DNA of 64,000 nucleotides, taken from assembly GCF_003336755.1 (NCBI RefSeq), contig NZ_QMDI01000006.1:1-64000 (forward strand), given 5' to 3'. This stretch comes from Elioraea thermophila (ex Habib et al. 2022). GTDB taxonomy: Bacteria > Pseudomonadota > Alphaproteobacteria > Acetobacterales > Acetobacteraceae. Positions 8,767-17,003 of this stretch are shown piece by piece (within the stretch, counting starts at the first letter, position 1; each line of letters starts with the position of its first letter). Below the pieces are notes generated by a model. The model did no database searches. It saw only the letters and a program-made list of their open reading frames with translations, and was not told the origin of the DNA. The position numbers and the translations under genes were made by a program.

Positions 8767-9093
8767 TCAGCGCGCGCGAGCGAGCACCCCGTCCGCCCAG
8801 GCCTCGAGATCGCGCGCCTTCGCCCCTACCCCCCGCACGCCTTGGGCGAGCGCGTCGAGCCGGCTCGAAAAGCCGCTGAGACCGTGATCGAGCCGTGCCG
8901 TCGCCGCGCCGAGGTCGGCCAGCGCCGCCTGCAGCCCGGCCACCGCCGTCCGCTGCTCGGCAAGCGCGCCCTCGAGCGAGGCGAGTGCTCGCGCCATGCG
9001 CGCCTGCGCCGCCGCGGCATCCGTCTGCCCTTCGCCCTCGTTGCGCTCGCGGCGGGGAAACGGGATCACCACCGCACCGGACTGTTCCGCCAT
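8767..9093 (-). CDS. Small coiled-coil protein of unknown function
   Basis: This 108-residue protein is not one I recognise. It begins MAEQSGAVVIPFPRRERN, then has an alanine- and leucine-rich helical region (about residues 25-95) with heptad-like spacing that suggests a coiled coil. There is no signal peptide or membrane segment. Its stop lies 33 bases from the end of the convergent histidine kinase gene. Codon use matches its neighbours, which supports a real gene. Function is unknown; a structural or scaffolding role is only a guess. Confidence 0.65.
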   Translation of the reverse strand: MAEQSGAVVIPFPRRERNEGEGQTDAAAAQARMARALASLEGALAEQRTAVAGLQAALADLGAATARLDHGLSGFSSRLDALAQGVRGVGAKARDLEAWADGVLARAR

Positions 9094-9205
9094 CGCCGCT
9101 TGCTCCCCCTCGGCCGTCGACTGGTTAATGAGACGTTAATGGCGCGCCGAGAGCAATCCCCGCGTTCGTATGCTGCACGCGAAGGTGCCGGGCCTCGCCG
9201 ATCCC

Positions 9206-9655
9206 TCAGCCCAACAGGTTCGCCCACACCGCCGACATCGCGACCACCGCCACCAGGGTGAGCCCCCGCCGCAGCCAGAGATACGATGGCGGAATGAGCC
9301 CCTGGCGCCCCGCCACCTCCTCCGCCGCCCAGACGGCGAGAAAGGCCGCGATCAGCGCGCCGAGACCGATCCACGCCGGCACGAGCAGCGCCGGCCAAGC
9401 GAGGAGGGCGGGCACCACCCCGAGAGCGAGGCGCCGCCCGCTCGCCCGGGCCTCCGCTTCGGGGGCACGGAGCGCGAAACCCCAATGCACCGCGCCAAGG
9501 AAGGAGAGAATGCAGGCGGCGTAGGCGATCAGCGCCGGCACGGCGACCGCCTCCCCCGGCGGCAGGCCGAGCAGGACCACGGCAGCCGAGGCCAGGAACG
9601 GCAACAGCCCCGCGACCCCGAGCCACAGTGCGGCGGATGGCAAGGATGACGTCAT
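9206..9655 (-). CDS. DUF3429 family integral membrane protein
   Basis: This 149-residue protein has four to five hydrophobic segments and the motif AACILSFLGAVHWGFAL, typical of the DUF3429 membrane family found in proteobacteria. The ending has PSYLWLRRGLTLVAVVAM. The ATG at 9655 (MTSSLPSAALWLG) begins directly before the first membrane helix; a frame extension to 9688 adds eleven residues without support. It stands 112 bases upstream of the coiled-coil gene in the same direction. No biochemical role is known for the family. Confidence 0.8.
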   Translation of the reverse strand: MTSSLPSAALWLGVAGLLPFLASAAVVLLGLPPGEAVAVPALIAYAACILSFLGAVHWGFALRAPEAEARASGRRLALGVVPALLAWPALLVPAWIGLGALIAAFLAVWAAEEVAGRQGLIPPSYLWLRRGLTLVAVVAMSAVWANLLG

Positions 9656-9978
9656 CGGACCAACCTCACGAAGCGTGGGCAAGGGCAAACGGCTCGCGGG
9701 TCGGGCGTGGGCGAGTTGCCCTTCGCCGAACCGACCAGCTGCACCACGCGCAACACCATCGGCGGAACGCGGCGCAGCGGCCTCACCGGACGCTCATCCC
9801 ACGGGGAGGGGAACCCTCTTTGACGCAGAGCAAGGAGGGCCGACCGCCAGCCGCCTAGCCTACTTCGGTGGTTCAAGGTTCACCCCGTGCTCGCGTGCTG
9901 GCCTCGGTCGCGGGCAGCGCATTGACGGCCGATCCGGCGACAGCGGATCCTCCCCGGACGAAGGAGGAACGACCGGCG
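9656..9978. other. Intergenic region between DUF3429 gene and TAXI transporter
   Basis: This 323-base stretch separates two divergent genes and should hold both promoters. I see no convincing gene in it, although the frame of the downstream binding protein stays open back to 9868. TTGACG hexamers near 9820 and 9931 could be -35 elements for the rightward genes, but no matching -10 is obvious. The sequence AAGGGCAA (9681-9688) is perfectly complementary to TTGCCCTT (9716-9723), allowing a hairpin with a 27-base loop. Confidence 0.4.
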
Positions 9979-10947
9979 GTGGCTGCGGAGAGAACCGCAC
10001 CGAACTGCGGCCCCAGGCTCGCACGGCGGGCACTGCTGGCCTCCGTCGCCCTGCTGGTCAGCGATTTCCGCGCCGCGGGGCAGGAGGGCTTTCCGCTCCG
10101 ACTCGGTGCGATGGCCCCGGGCACGGTGAGCCACGCCGCCGCCTCCGCCATCGCCGAACTGCTGACCCGGCAGGCTGGCCTCGAGACCCGCGTCCTGCCG
10201 AACGCCGGTGAAGCGATCCTGGTCGGCCTGCTCGGCTCGGGGCGGCTCGATCTCGCCATCGCCAACGCACTCGAGGCCGAGGCAGCCCGCGGCGAGCCGG
10301 CAGACCGCGCCTTGGAGCCGCGTGTGGTCGCCCGCCTCTTTCCCCTGCGCGCGGGCCTCTACGTGCGGGCCGACCAGCCGGTCCAGCGCCTCCCCGACCT
10401 CGCCGGCCGACGAGTCACGGCCGGTTTCTCGGCAAGCCCGGCGATCGCGCGGCTGCTTGACGCGCTGCTCGCCGCGGGCGGCCTCACGCGGGCCGATATC
10501 CGCCCCGTGCCTGTGGCCGATCCGGTGGCCGGCGCCGCCCGTTTCCAGGAAGGGCGGGCGGACGCGTTCTTTTTCGCCATCGGCGCGGCGAAGGTGATCG
10601 AGGTCGACGCCGCAATCCGTCTCCGTCTGCTGCCCGTGCCGGACGACGCGGCCGCCCTCGCCCGCGTGCAGGCCGTCGCACCCAACGCGTATCTCGAACG
10701 CCTCTCGCCGCGGCCGGGGCTGATCGGCTTCAACGAGCCCATCCTTGCCCTCGCCTTCGACAATCTTCTCCTCGCACGAGGCGATCTCGATGCTGCGATC
10801 GTGCGGCAGGTGTTCCTCGCCTTGCGCGAGGGGCGGGAGATGCTCGCCGCGCGCCACCCGGCCTTCCGCGATCTCGACCCCCAGGCGCTCGGCCGACCGC
10901 GCACCTCGCTTGCCCTCCATCCGGCCGTCGCCGCCCTCTCGCCGTGA
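9979..10947 (+). CDS. TAXI-family TRAP transporter solute-binding protein
   Basis: This 322-residue periplasmic protein captures substrate for the TRAP permease encoded next. The GTG at 9979 follows AAGGAGG and gives a signal sequence of twin-arginine appearance (ARRALLASVALLVSDF). TAXI-family traits include the opening LRLGAMAPGTVSHAAASAIAELL, the segment LVGLLGSGRLDLAIANALEAEAA, and GRRVTAGFSASPAIARLLDALLAAGGL. The frame is open further upstream to 9868, but that would place charged residues before the signal. The stop overlaps the permease start in GTGA. Substrate is unknown; TAXI systems often take dicarboxylates or glutamate. Confidence 0.85.
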   Translation: MAAERTAPNCGPRLARRALLASVALLVSDFRAAGQEGFPLRLGAMAPGTVSHAAASAIAELLTRQAGLETRVLPNAGEAILVGLLGSGRLDLAIANALEAEAARGEPADRALEPRVVARLFPLRAGLYVRADQPVQRLPDLAGRRVTAGFSASPAIARLLDALLAAGGLTRADIRPVPVADPVAGAARFQEGRADAFFFAIGAAKVIEVDAAIRLRLLPVPDDAAALARVQAVAPNAYLERLSPRPGLIGFNEPILALAFDNLLLARGDLDAAIVRQVFLALREGREMLAARHPAFRDLDPQALGRPRTSLALHPAVAALSP

Positions 10948-12845
10948 GCGCGCGCGGGCCCGACGTCCTGGTCGCGCTGGCCCTGCTCGGTCTCGTCGCG
11001 GCGACAGGCCTCGACCTGCCCGGTCGTCTCGGCCTGATGGTGCCGACGGAACCGATGCTCGCCCTCGCCCTCGGCGCGGCCGCACTGACGGTGGCTCGGG
11101 GTCGACGCGGCAGCGACGCGGCGGGGGCCGGAGGGCACGCTGCCCTGGCCGTCGCCGCGCTGGCGTTGGCAGCCGCAGCTTGGCTTGCCGTACCCGCACA
11201 GGCGTGGCTTGCCGCACCTCCCGCCTGGTTGGTCGTCGTGGCGGCTGCGCTTCTCGGCGCTCTCGGCCTTGCCGTGCACGCGGGTTTCGGCCCCGTGCTG
11301 CCCCTCACCGGTCTCACCTTGGCCGCGTTCGTCGCCCTCGCCGCACCTGCCCTGCCCTCGGCTTGGCGGGTCGCCGAAGTCGATGCCCCCCGCCTCCTCG
11401 TCTTCCTCGTCTTCGACGGCAACGCGCTGTTCGGCCGTCTGCTTGACCTCGCCTTGCACACGATCGCCCCCTTCGTGCTGCTCGGTGTGGCGCTGAAGGA
11501 GCTGGGCGGGCTGCGCGGGCTTGTCGCCATCGTCGTCGGCCGCGTGCGGACGCTTCCCGGTGGCGCCGCCAAGGCCGCCGTGCTCGCCTCGGCGACGTTT
11601 GGCACGCTGTCGGGAAGCGCGGTCGCCAACGTGACCACGGCCGGCGCGGTCACCATCCCGGCGATGATCCGGGCCGGACACAACCCCGAGGAGGCGGCCG
11701 GCATCGAGGCCACGGCCTCGACGGGGGGGCAGCTGATGCCGCCGATGCTCGGCGCCACCGCCTTCCTGATCGCCGATACGCTCGGCATTCCTTACGCGCG
11801 CGTCGCCGCCGCCTCGGTGGTTCCGGCCGTCCTTTATTTCGCCGCGCTGTTGCTGGCGGTCGATCTCGCGGCACGACGGCGCGGCGCGATGCCGGCCCCG
11901 CCTTCGCCGGCGGCCTCGCCCCGTCGCAGCGCCGTGCGGCCGGCCGAGCTCTTGAGCTCGGTCGCCGCTGTCCTGCTCCTGCTGTGGCTCCTGTTCGTCG
12001 CCGCCGCGCCGCCGGGAGAGGCTGCGCTGGCGGCAACCGCTCCGGTCGTCCTCGGTACGGTGCTGGCTCGCCCGGCACGGGCGCGGCGGCGGCTCGCGCG
12101 CACCGCCGTCGAGGCCGCATCGGGGGTCGCCGGGCTTCTCCTGCTCGCTGCCGCCTCGGCCGTTCTTCTGGGGCTGCTTGCCGTCAACGGGCTGGGCTCG
12201 CTGCTCTCGCTGCGCCTTGCGGCGATGGCGCAGTACGGTGCTCCGGCGCTGCTCGTGGCCGCAGCGGCGGTCGCCCTTCTCCTTGGCCTCGGCCTGCCCA
12301 CTTTCGGCGTGTATGTGCTGATGGCCGGCATCGCCGCCCCGGCCCTGGCCGAGGCGGGGATTCCACCGCTCGCCGCGCACCTGTTCCTGACCTGGTTCGG
12401 GGTGCTGGCGATGGTGACACCGCCCGTGGCGCTTGCCACCTATGCGGCGGCCGCGATCGCCGGCTGTTCGGCTTGGCGGGCTGCGCGTGCCACCCTGCCG
12501 CTCTGGCCCGGCCTCATCGTGCCGCCCTTCGCCTTCGCACTCGCCCCCTCCCTGCTCGATCCGGCGTCTCCCATGCGGCTTTTCGCCGCCCTCGGCCCTG
12601 CCGTGCTCGCGCTTGCCCTCGTCACCGCCGCAACGATCGGCCGCGCGTCGGGGCCGCTCTCCGTGAGCGAGCGAGTGGTCGCGGCGGGGGCCGGGCTCGC
12701 TGCGCTGGCTGCCCTTGCGCCGGGCTTGCCCTCGTTGGTGCCGACCGCGCTGATCGCCGTCGCCGCGCTCTGCGCCGGCTGGCTGTTCCATCCTCATCGC
12801 AACGGCCCGCTGATCCGCCCCGACATCGCCCGGAGATCCGCATGA
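10944..12845 (+). CDS. TRAP transporter fused permease (TAXI type)
   Basis: This 633-residue protein is the fused small and large membrane subunit found in TAXI-type TRAP systems. It has many hydrophobic segments and the DctM-like motifs FGTLSGSAVANVTTAGAVT and GQLMPPMLGATAFLIADTLG, followed by the repeat motif LGLGLPTFGVYVLMA. Sodium-driven uptake of an organic anion is expected. It starts with GTG, overlapping the stop of the binding-protein gene, and its own stop overlaps the next ATG in an ATGA. The C-terminal 120 residues form a hydrophobic extension that often follows these permeases. Confidence 0.9.
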   Translation: MSARGPDVLVALALLGLVAATGLDLPGRLGLMVPTEPMLALALGAAALTVARGRRGSDAAGAGGHAALAVAALALAAAAWLAVPAQAWLAAPPAWLVVVAAALLGALGLAVHAGFGPVLPLTGLTLAAFVALAAPALPSAWRVAEVDAPRLLVFLVFDGNALFGRLLDLALHTIAPFVLLGVALKELGGLRGLVAIVVGRVRTLPGGAAKAAVLASATFGTLSGSAVANVTTAGAVTIPAMIRAGHNPEEAAGIEATASTGGQLMPPMLGATAFLIADTLGIPYARVAAASVVPAVLYFAALLLAVDLAARRRGAMPAPPSPAASPRRSAVRPAELLSSVAAVLLLLWLLFVAAAPPGEAALAATAPVVLGTVLARPARARRRLARTAVEAASGVAGLLLLAAASAVLLGLLAVNGLGSLLSLRLAAMAQYGAPALLVAAAAVALLLGLGLPTFGVYVLMAGIAAPALAEAGIPPLAAHLFLTWFGVLAMVTPPVALATYAAAAIAGCSAWRAARATLPLWPGLIVPPFAFALAPSLLDPASPMRLFAALGPAVLALALVTAATIGRASGPLSVSERVVAAGAGLAALAALAPGLPSLVPTALIAVAALCAGWLFHPHRNGPLIRPDIARRSA

Positions 12846-13795
12846 CCGGACCACAGACGCAGAGCCGGCCGTCCGCCCGCACGGGGCCCGCCGCCAGCGC
12901 AGCGCCTACCGCCATCCCCTCGCCGCTCGCCGTCTGGCTCTACGCCGCGCGCGTCCGCACCCTGCCCGCCTCGGTCGCGCCGGTGGTGATGGGCATCGCG
13001 CTCGCCGCCGCCGATGGCACGGCACACGCCGCCTCCGCTCTCGCCGCCCTGCTCGGCGCGCTGTTGATCCAGATCGGCACCAATTTCGCCAACGACTATT
13101 CCGACTTCACCAACGGCGTGGACCATAGGGCAGCGGGCGGACGGCGCCGCGTGCTGCCCGAGGGCCTGGTCACGCCCCGGCAGATGCTTGCCGCCACCGT
13201 GCTCAGTTTCGGGCTCGCCGTGTTGGTCGGGGTCTTCCTCGTCGCGCGCGGCGGCTGGCCGATCGTGCTGATTGGGCTTGCCTCCATCCTCGCCGGAGTC
13301 CTCTACACCGGCGGGCCCGCTCCTTACGGTTACCGCGGCCTCGGTGAGCTGTTCGTGCTGATCTTCTTCGGCCCCGTGGCGGTCGCCGGCACCTATTACG
13401 TGCAGGCGCTGAGCCTCGACTGGCGGCCCATCGTGGCCGGGCTCGGCCCCGGGTTCATTTCGGTCGCGATCCTCGCCGTCAACAACCTGCGCGACATCGA
13501 GAACGATCGCGCCCGCGGCAAGCGCACGCTCGCGGTGATGCTGGGGCGAGGCTTCGCACGGGCGGAAATCGTGACCGCGATCGTGCTGGCCGCCGCCCTG
13601 CCCGTGGTGTTCGTGCTCGCCGGCGCCGCCGGGCCCGCCCTGCTCGCCGCCGCCCTCGTGCTGCCGGCCGCTTTCCCGACCGTGCGCCTCGTGCTCACGC
13701 GCGACGACGCCACCACGCTCGACGCCTGCGTGGCGCGGACGGGCAGGCTGCTCGTCCTGTACGCCGCGCTGTTCTCGGTCGGCTGGCTCCTGTGA
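12842..13795 (+). CDS. menA: MenA-type UbiA prenyltransferase (probable 1,4-dihydroxy-2-naphthoate polyprenyltransferase)
   Basis: This 317-residue integral membrane protein belongs to the UbiA superfamily. The first aspartate motif is NDYSDFTNGVD and the second is NNLRDIENDRARGKRTLAV, both matching MenA rather than UbiA. Further MenA hallmarks are LYTGGPAPYGYRGLGE and the PGFISVAI segment. The reaction would attach a polyprenyl chain to dihydroxynaphthoate, giving demethylmenaquinone. No other menaquinone gene is in the window, so a different aromatic acceptor is possible. The ATG overlaps the TRAP permease stop, an unexpected operon partner. Confidence 0.8.
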   Translation: MTGPQTQSRPSARTGPAASAAPTAIPSPLAVWLYAARVRTLPASVAPVVMGIALAAADGTAHAASALAALLGALLIQIGTNFANDYSDFTNGVDHRAAGGRRRVLPEGLVTPRQMLAATVLSFGLAVLVGVFLVARGGWPIVLIGLASILAGVLYTGGPAPYGYRGLGELFVLIFFGPVAVAGTYYVQALSLDWRPIVAGLGPGFISVAILAVNNLRDIENDRARGKRTLAVMLGRGFARAEIVTAIVLAAALPVVFVLAGAAGPALLAAALVLPAAFPTVRLVLTRDDATTLDACVARTGRLLVLYAALFSVGWLL

Positions 13796-13809
13796 TGGCG
13801 CCTGCGCCC

Positions 13810-14385
13810 TCAGCGCAGCCGGCGGGCGGCGAGCGAGAGCCCGGTGCTGGAGCCCGCCGCCGGCTGTTCGGCGCGCCGGGCCGGTGACGCGAGTTCCGCC
13901 TCGAGCTGTTCGGCGCGGCGGCAAATCTCTCGCGTCAGCATCCGGAACAGGAACAGATGCGCGGGCTCCATCGCCCGCCAGTACAGCACACCGGGCAACC
14001 CGTCCGGCTTCCAGTACGCGGTGGCGGAGACGACAGTGCCTTCCCCCTCGCGACGGATGACGAACTCGAGCACACCCCGCCCCGGAGCCTTCATGCCGAA
14101 CAGCAGGGCCAGGCGATGCGGGGCGTCGGCGACGAGCACGGTCCAGGAATCGATGCGATCGCCCGGGCGCAGCACGCCGCCGGCCGGACGGCGGCGCACC
14201 AGCCCCTCGCCGCCCAGCAGCGCGTCCACGGCCTCGCGCACCGTCCACAGTGCGTTCAGCGTAAGGTAGCGGTTCTCGCCGCCGATGGAGGAGACCACGC
14301 GCCAGACGGACTCGGGCCGCGCCCGGGTGCGCGCTTCACCCCCCGCTCGATAGGGATAGCCGAGATGCTCGTCCGGCCTTGCCAT
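13810..14385 (-). CDS. DUF2867 family protein
   Basis: This 191-residue cytoplasmic protein starts at MARPDEHLGYPYRAG, preceded by GGAGG. Its core (about residues 25-170) is a DUF2867 domain, a START/SRPBCC-like fold that may bind a lipid or other hydrophobic ligand. It includes NALWTVREAVDALLGG, LVADAPHRLALLFGMKAPG and VSATAYWKPDGLPGVLYWRAM. The same domain forms the C-terminal third of the fusion protein at 15463-16938. It converges on menA and diverges from an epimerase-like gene. Biochemical role unknown. Confidence 0.8.
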   Translation of the reverse strand: MARPDEHLGYPYRAGGEARTRARPESVWRVVSSIGGENRYLTLNALWTVREAVDALLGGEGLVRRRPAGGVLRPGDRIDSWTVLVADAPHRLALLFGMKAPGRGVLEFVIRREGEGTVVSATAYWKPDGLPGVLYWRAMEPAHLFLFRMLTREICRRAEQLEAELASPARRAEQPAAGSSTGLSLAARRLR

Positions 14386-14509
14386 GCATGTCCTCCGGGC
14401 CACGGCGCCCTTCCGCCGCGCGGCCATCGCCTGCAGTCTGCCTACGCTAGGGAACACGCCCGCTTCGGGGGCTGATTTGGATCAAACGTCACACAGCCAG
14501 GCGAACGGG

Positions 14510-15448
14510 GTGGAAGCGGTGCGGGCGATCGCCGTCACCGGGGGCACGGGCTTCATCGGCGAACGGCTGATCGCGGCCTGCCGCGAGCAGGGGATCGAAG
14601 TGCGCGTGCTGACGCGAAGCCCCGCGCGCGGCCGCGCCACCTACTCCCCGCGTGCCTTCCCCCATGTCCGCATCGAGGCCTGGACGCCAGGAGCCGTCGG
14701 GCCGTGGGTGTCGGCGCTCGCGGGCGTCGATGCCGTGGTCCATCTCGCCGGTTCGCCGATCGCCGGGCGATGGAGCCCGGAGTTCAAGCGCGAGATCCTG
14801 GCGAGCCGCGAGATCGGCACGCGCACCATCGTGGACGCGATCGCCCGCGCCGAGCCCCGTCCGCCGGTGTTCGTCTCGGCTTCCGCCTGCCGGTTCTACG
14901 GCCCGGATGCGGAAACCGTGTTCAGCGACGCCGCCGACCATCCCCCCGGCAAGGACTACCTCGCGCAGGTCTGCGTGGCGTGGGAACGCGAGGCGGCGCG
15001 CGCCGAAACCTTCGGCGTGCGGCGCGTCACCCTGCGCTTCTCCATCGCGCTCGGCATGACGCGGCGCTTCCGCGAGGTGCTGGGCAGGATCAGGCCGTTC
15101 CTCGGCGGGCGGATCGGTTCGGGTCGGCAATGGGCCTCCTGGGTGCATCGCGACGATGCGGTGGCGGCGATCCTGCGCGCGATCGGTGATGCGACGATGC
15201 GCGGCACCTACAACGTGACAGCGCCCAACCCGGTGCGGATGGACGAGGCGACGGCGGCCTTCGGCGACGCGGCCGGGTCGCGCTTCCGCCTGCCGGTGCC
15301 GTCCTTCGTGCTGGAGGGCCTGCTCGGCGATGGGGCGACCATCCTGCTGGACGGGCAGCGCGTGATCCCCGCCCGCTTGCTCGCCGCCGGCTTCTCCTTC
15401 CGCTTCCCCGAGATCGGGCCTGCCGTGCGCGACGTGCTGGCGGGCTGA
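14510..15448 (+). CDS. TIGR01777/YfcH-like NAD-dependent epimerase family protein
   Basis: This roughly 312-residue protein has the extended short-chain dehydrogenase fold. The Rossmann motif is IAVTGGTGFIGERL, followed by VVHLAGSPIAGRWSPEFK and the ending region RVIPARLLAAGFSFRFP typical of the DUF1731 C-terminal domain of the YfcH family. The usual Tyr-x-x-x-Lys is absent; the region reads SACRFYGPDAE, as in other TIGR01777 members. The GTG at 14510 or 14519 gives the best fit to the family start; the exact start is uncertain. In plants and bacteria relatives affect cell division or pigment metabolism; function here is not known. Confidence 0.8.
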   Translation: MEAVRAIAVTGGTGFIGERLIAACREQGIEVRVLTRSPARGRATYSPRAFPHVRIEAWTPGAVGPWVSALAGVDAVVHLAGSPIAGRWSPEFKREILASREIGTRTIVDAIARAEPRPPVFVSASACRFYGPDAETVFSDAADHPPGKDYLAQVCVAWEREAARAETFGVRRVTLRFSIALGMTRRFREVLGRIRPFLGGRIGSGRQWASWVHRDDAVAAILRAIGDATMRGTYNVTAPNPVRMDEATAAFGDAAGSRFRLPVPSFVLEGLLGDGATILLDGQRVIPARLLAAGFSFRFPEIGPAVRDVLAG

Positions 15449-15462
15449 TCGGGGCCAGCGCC

Positions 15463-16938
15463 TCAGCCGCTTCGTTCCGCGCCGTGCACGATGGCACGGG
15501 TGAGGCTGGCCAGCACGAGCCGGTGGAACGGTGCGAGCACGTACCAGTACATCAGCCCCCAGAAGCCGCGCGGGTGCCAGTGGATGGTGGCCGAAACGAC
15601 GCGGCGTGCGCCCTCGTCCTCGATCGCGAACTCGAAGCCACCCGCGCCGGGCGCACGCAGGGTGGAGAGCAGCACGAGGGAGGCGGGCGGAAAGGCGCCG
15701 TGCACGCGCCAGACGTCGAAGCGCTCGCCGGGGCGGAACGGTCCCGGTCGGCGCGGCGGAGCGATCTCGCCGCCGAGGGCCCGCTCGAGCGCGCGGCGGA
15801 TCGCCCACAAGGCGCGAAGCGAAAGCGCACCCCCCTCGCGCGTGCCGAAGCGTTCGAGCGATCGCCACAGCGCCTCGGCGGAAGCGGTGCACGGCCTCGC
15901 ATGGCGCATCGCCACCCCGTAATACGCGATCTCGTGGCGCATGCCCCTGAGGTCGAACGCGCCCTCGCGCCAACGCCCGCCCGAGAGCCGTTCGCGTTCG
16001 CGCGCGAGCGCGCGCCGCACCGCCTCGTCGAAGCCGATGCGCGCCGGGGCGACGGCCTCCAGCCGCGGATCCTTGGTGGCGGCGAGGTCGTGCTTCAGGC
16101 CGGTGATCAGGGCGCGCGCGATCGGCGCCGGCGTGGACGTGACGAACTCGATCCAATAGGCGGAGAGTTCGGGCGTGAGCAGAGGCACGCGGATGATGAG
16201 CGGTCGGCGCTTGCCGAGCGCATCGGCCAGCCGCAGCATCATCCCCTCGTAGGAGAGGCGATCGGGGCCCGCGGTCTCGATCACCGCCCCTGCCACGCCC
16301 TCGAGCGTGGCGAGCGCCTCGAGTTGCGCCAGCAGATCATCGAGCGCGATCGGGGGAGAGAGCGAGCGCACCCAGCGCGGTGTCAGCATGATGGGGAGGT
16401 TGGCGACCAGGTCGCGCATCACCTCGAATGCGGCCGAGCCAGGGCCGATGATGATGCCGGCGCGGAGTTCCACGACGTCGGGATGATGGCGGCGCAGGAT
16501 CTCGCCGGTCTCGACACGGGAGGCGAGATGCACGGTGTCGACATCGTGCGGCGCGAGCCCGCCGAGATAGACGATGCGACGCACGCCTGCCTCGCGCGCG
16601 GCGTTGGCGAAGGTCTCCGCCGCCGCACGATCGACGTCCGGAAAGCGCTTCCCGGCCGTCATCGAATGCACCAGGTAATAGGCGACATCGACGCCGGCGA
16701 GAGCGGGGCCGAGACAGGCGCGATCGGTCGCATCGCCGCGGAGGAGCTCGACCCCCTGCCAGGCTTCCGCCTCGGCGCGGCGGGTGTTGCGCGCGAGCAC
16801 GCGCACGGCGAACCCCCGCGTGGCGAGATGCGGCACGAGATGACGGCCGACGAAGCCCGACCCGCCGACGACCAGCACGCTGCCCGGCGCGTGGGCGCGC
16901 TCCGTCCTCGCCGTGGGGACCTCCAGCGTCGTCGTCAT
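15463..16938 (-). CDS. NAD(P)-binding (YbjT-like) and DUF2867 fusion protein
   Basis: This 491-residue protein joins two domains. Residues 20-230 are an atypical short-chain dehydrogenase (VLVVGGSGFVGRHLVPHL, then VDVAYYLVHSM) similar to E. coli YbjT and complex I subunit relatives. Residues 340-485 are a DUF2867 domain with SLRALWAIRRALERALGG and VVSATIHWHPRGFWGLMYW, clearly related to the stand-alone protein at 13810-14385. Such fusions are known in proteobacteria but lack a defined reaction. Its gene ends 15 bases from the convergent epimerase-like gene. Confidence 0.85.
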   Translation of the reverse strand: MTTTLEVPTARTERAHAPGSVLVVGGSGFVGRHLVPHLATRGFAVRVLARNTRRAEAEAWQGVELLRGDATDRACLGPALAGVDVAYYLVHSMTAGKRFPDVDRAAAETFANAAREAGVRRIVYLGGLAPHDVDTVHLASRVETGEILRRHHPDVVELRAGIIIGPGSAAFEVMRDLVANLPIMLTPRWVRSLSPPIALDDLLAQLEALATLEGVAGAVIETAGPDRLSYEGMMLRLADALGKRRPLIIRVPLLTPELSAYWIEFVTSTPAPIARALITGLKHDLAATKDPRLEAVAPARIGFDEAVRRALARERERLSGGRWREGAFDLRGMRHEIAYYGVAMRHARPCTASAEALWRSLERFGTREGGALSLRALWAIRRALERALGGEIAPPRRPGPFRPGERFDVWRVHGAFPPASLVLLSTLRAPGAGGFEFAIEDEGARRVVSATIHWHPRGFWGLMYWYVLAPFHRLVLASLTRAIVHGAERSG

Positions 16939-17003
16939 GGCCCCTCGCCCGCCTTCCCGGCCGTGGAGGTTGGCAGGGCAAAGCGGCCGCGCAAGGGGAG
17001 CCG

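Noticed and set aside
7303-9655. Search for a response regulator next to the histidine kinase
   Set aside because: Neighbouring genes are a coiled-coil protein and a DUF3429 membrane protein; neither has a receiver domain.
10359-12854. Minus-strand frame of about 830 codons opposite the TAXI permease
   Set aside because: Shadow of a hydrophobic membrane protein; its translation is hydrophilic and repetitive, without recognised motifs.
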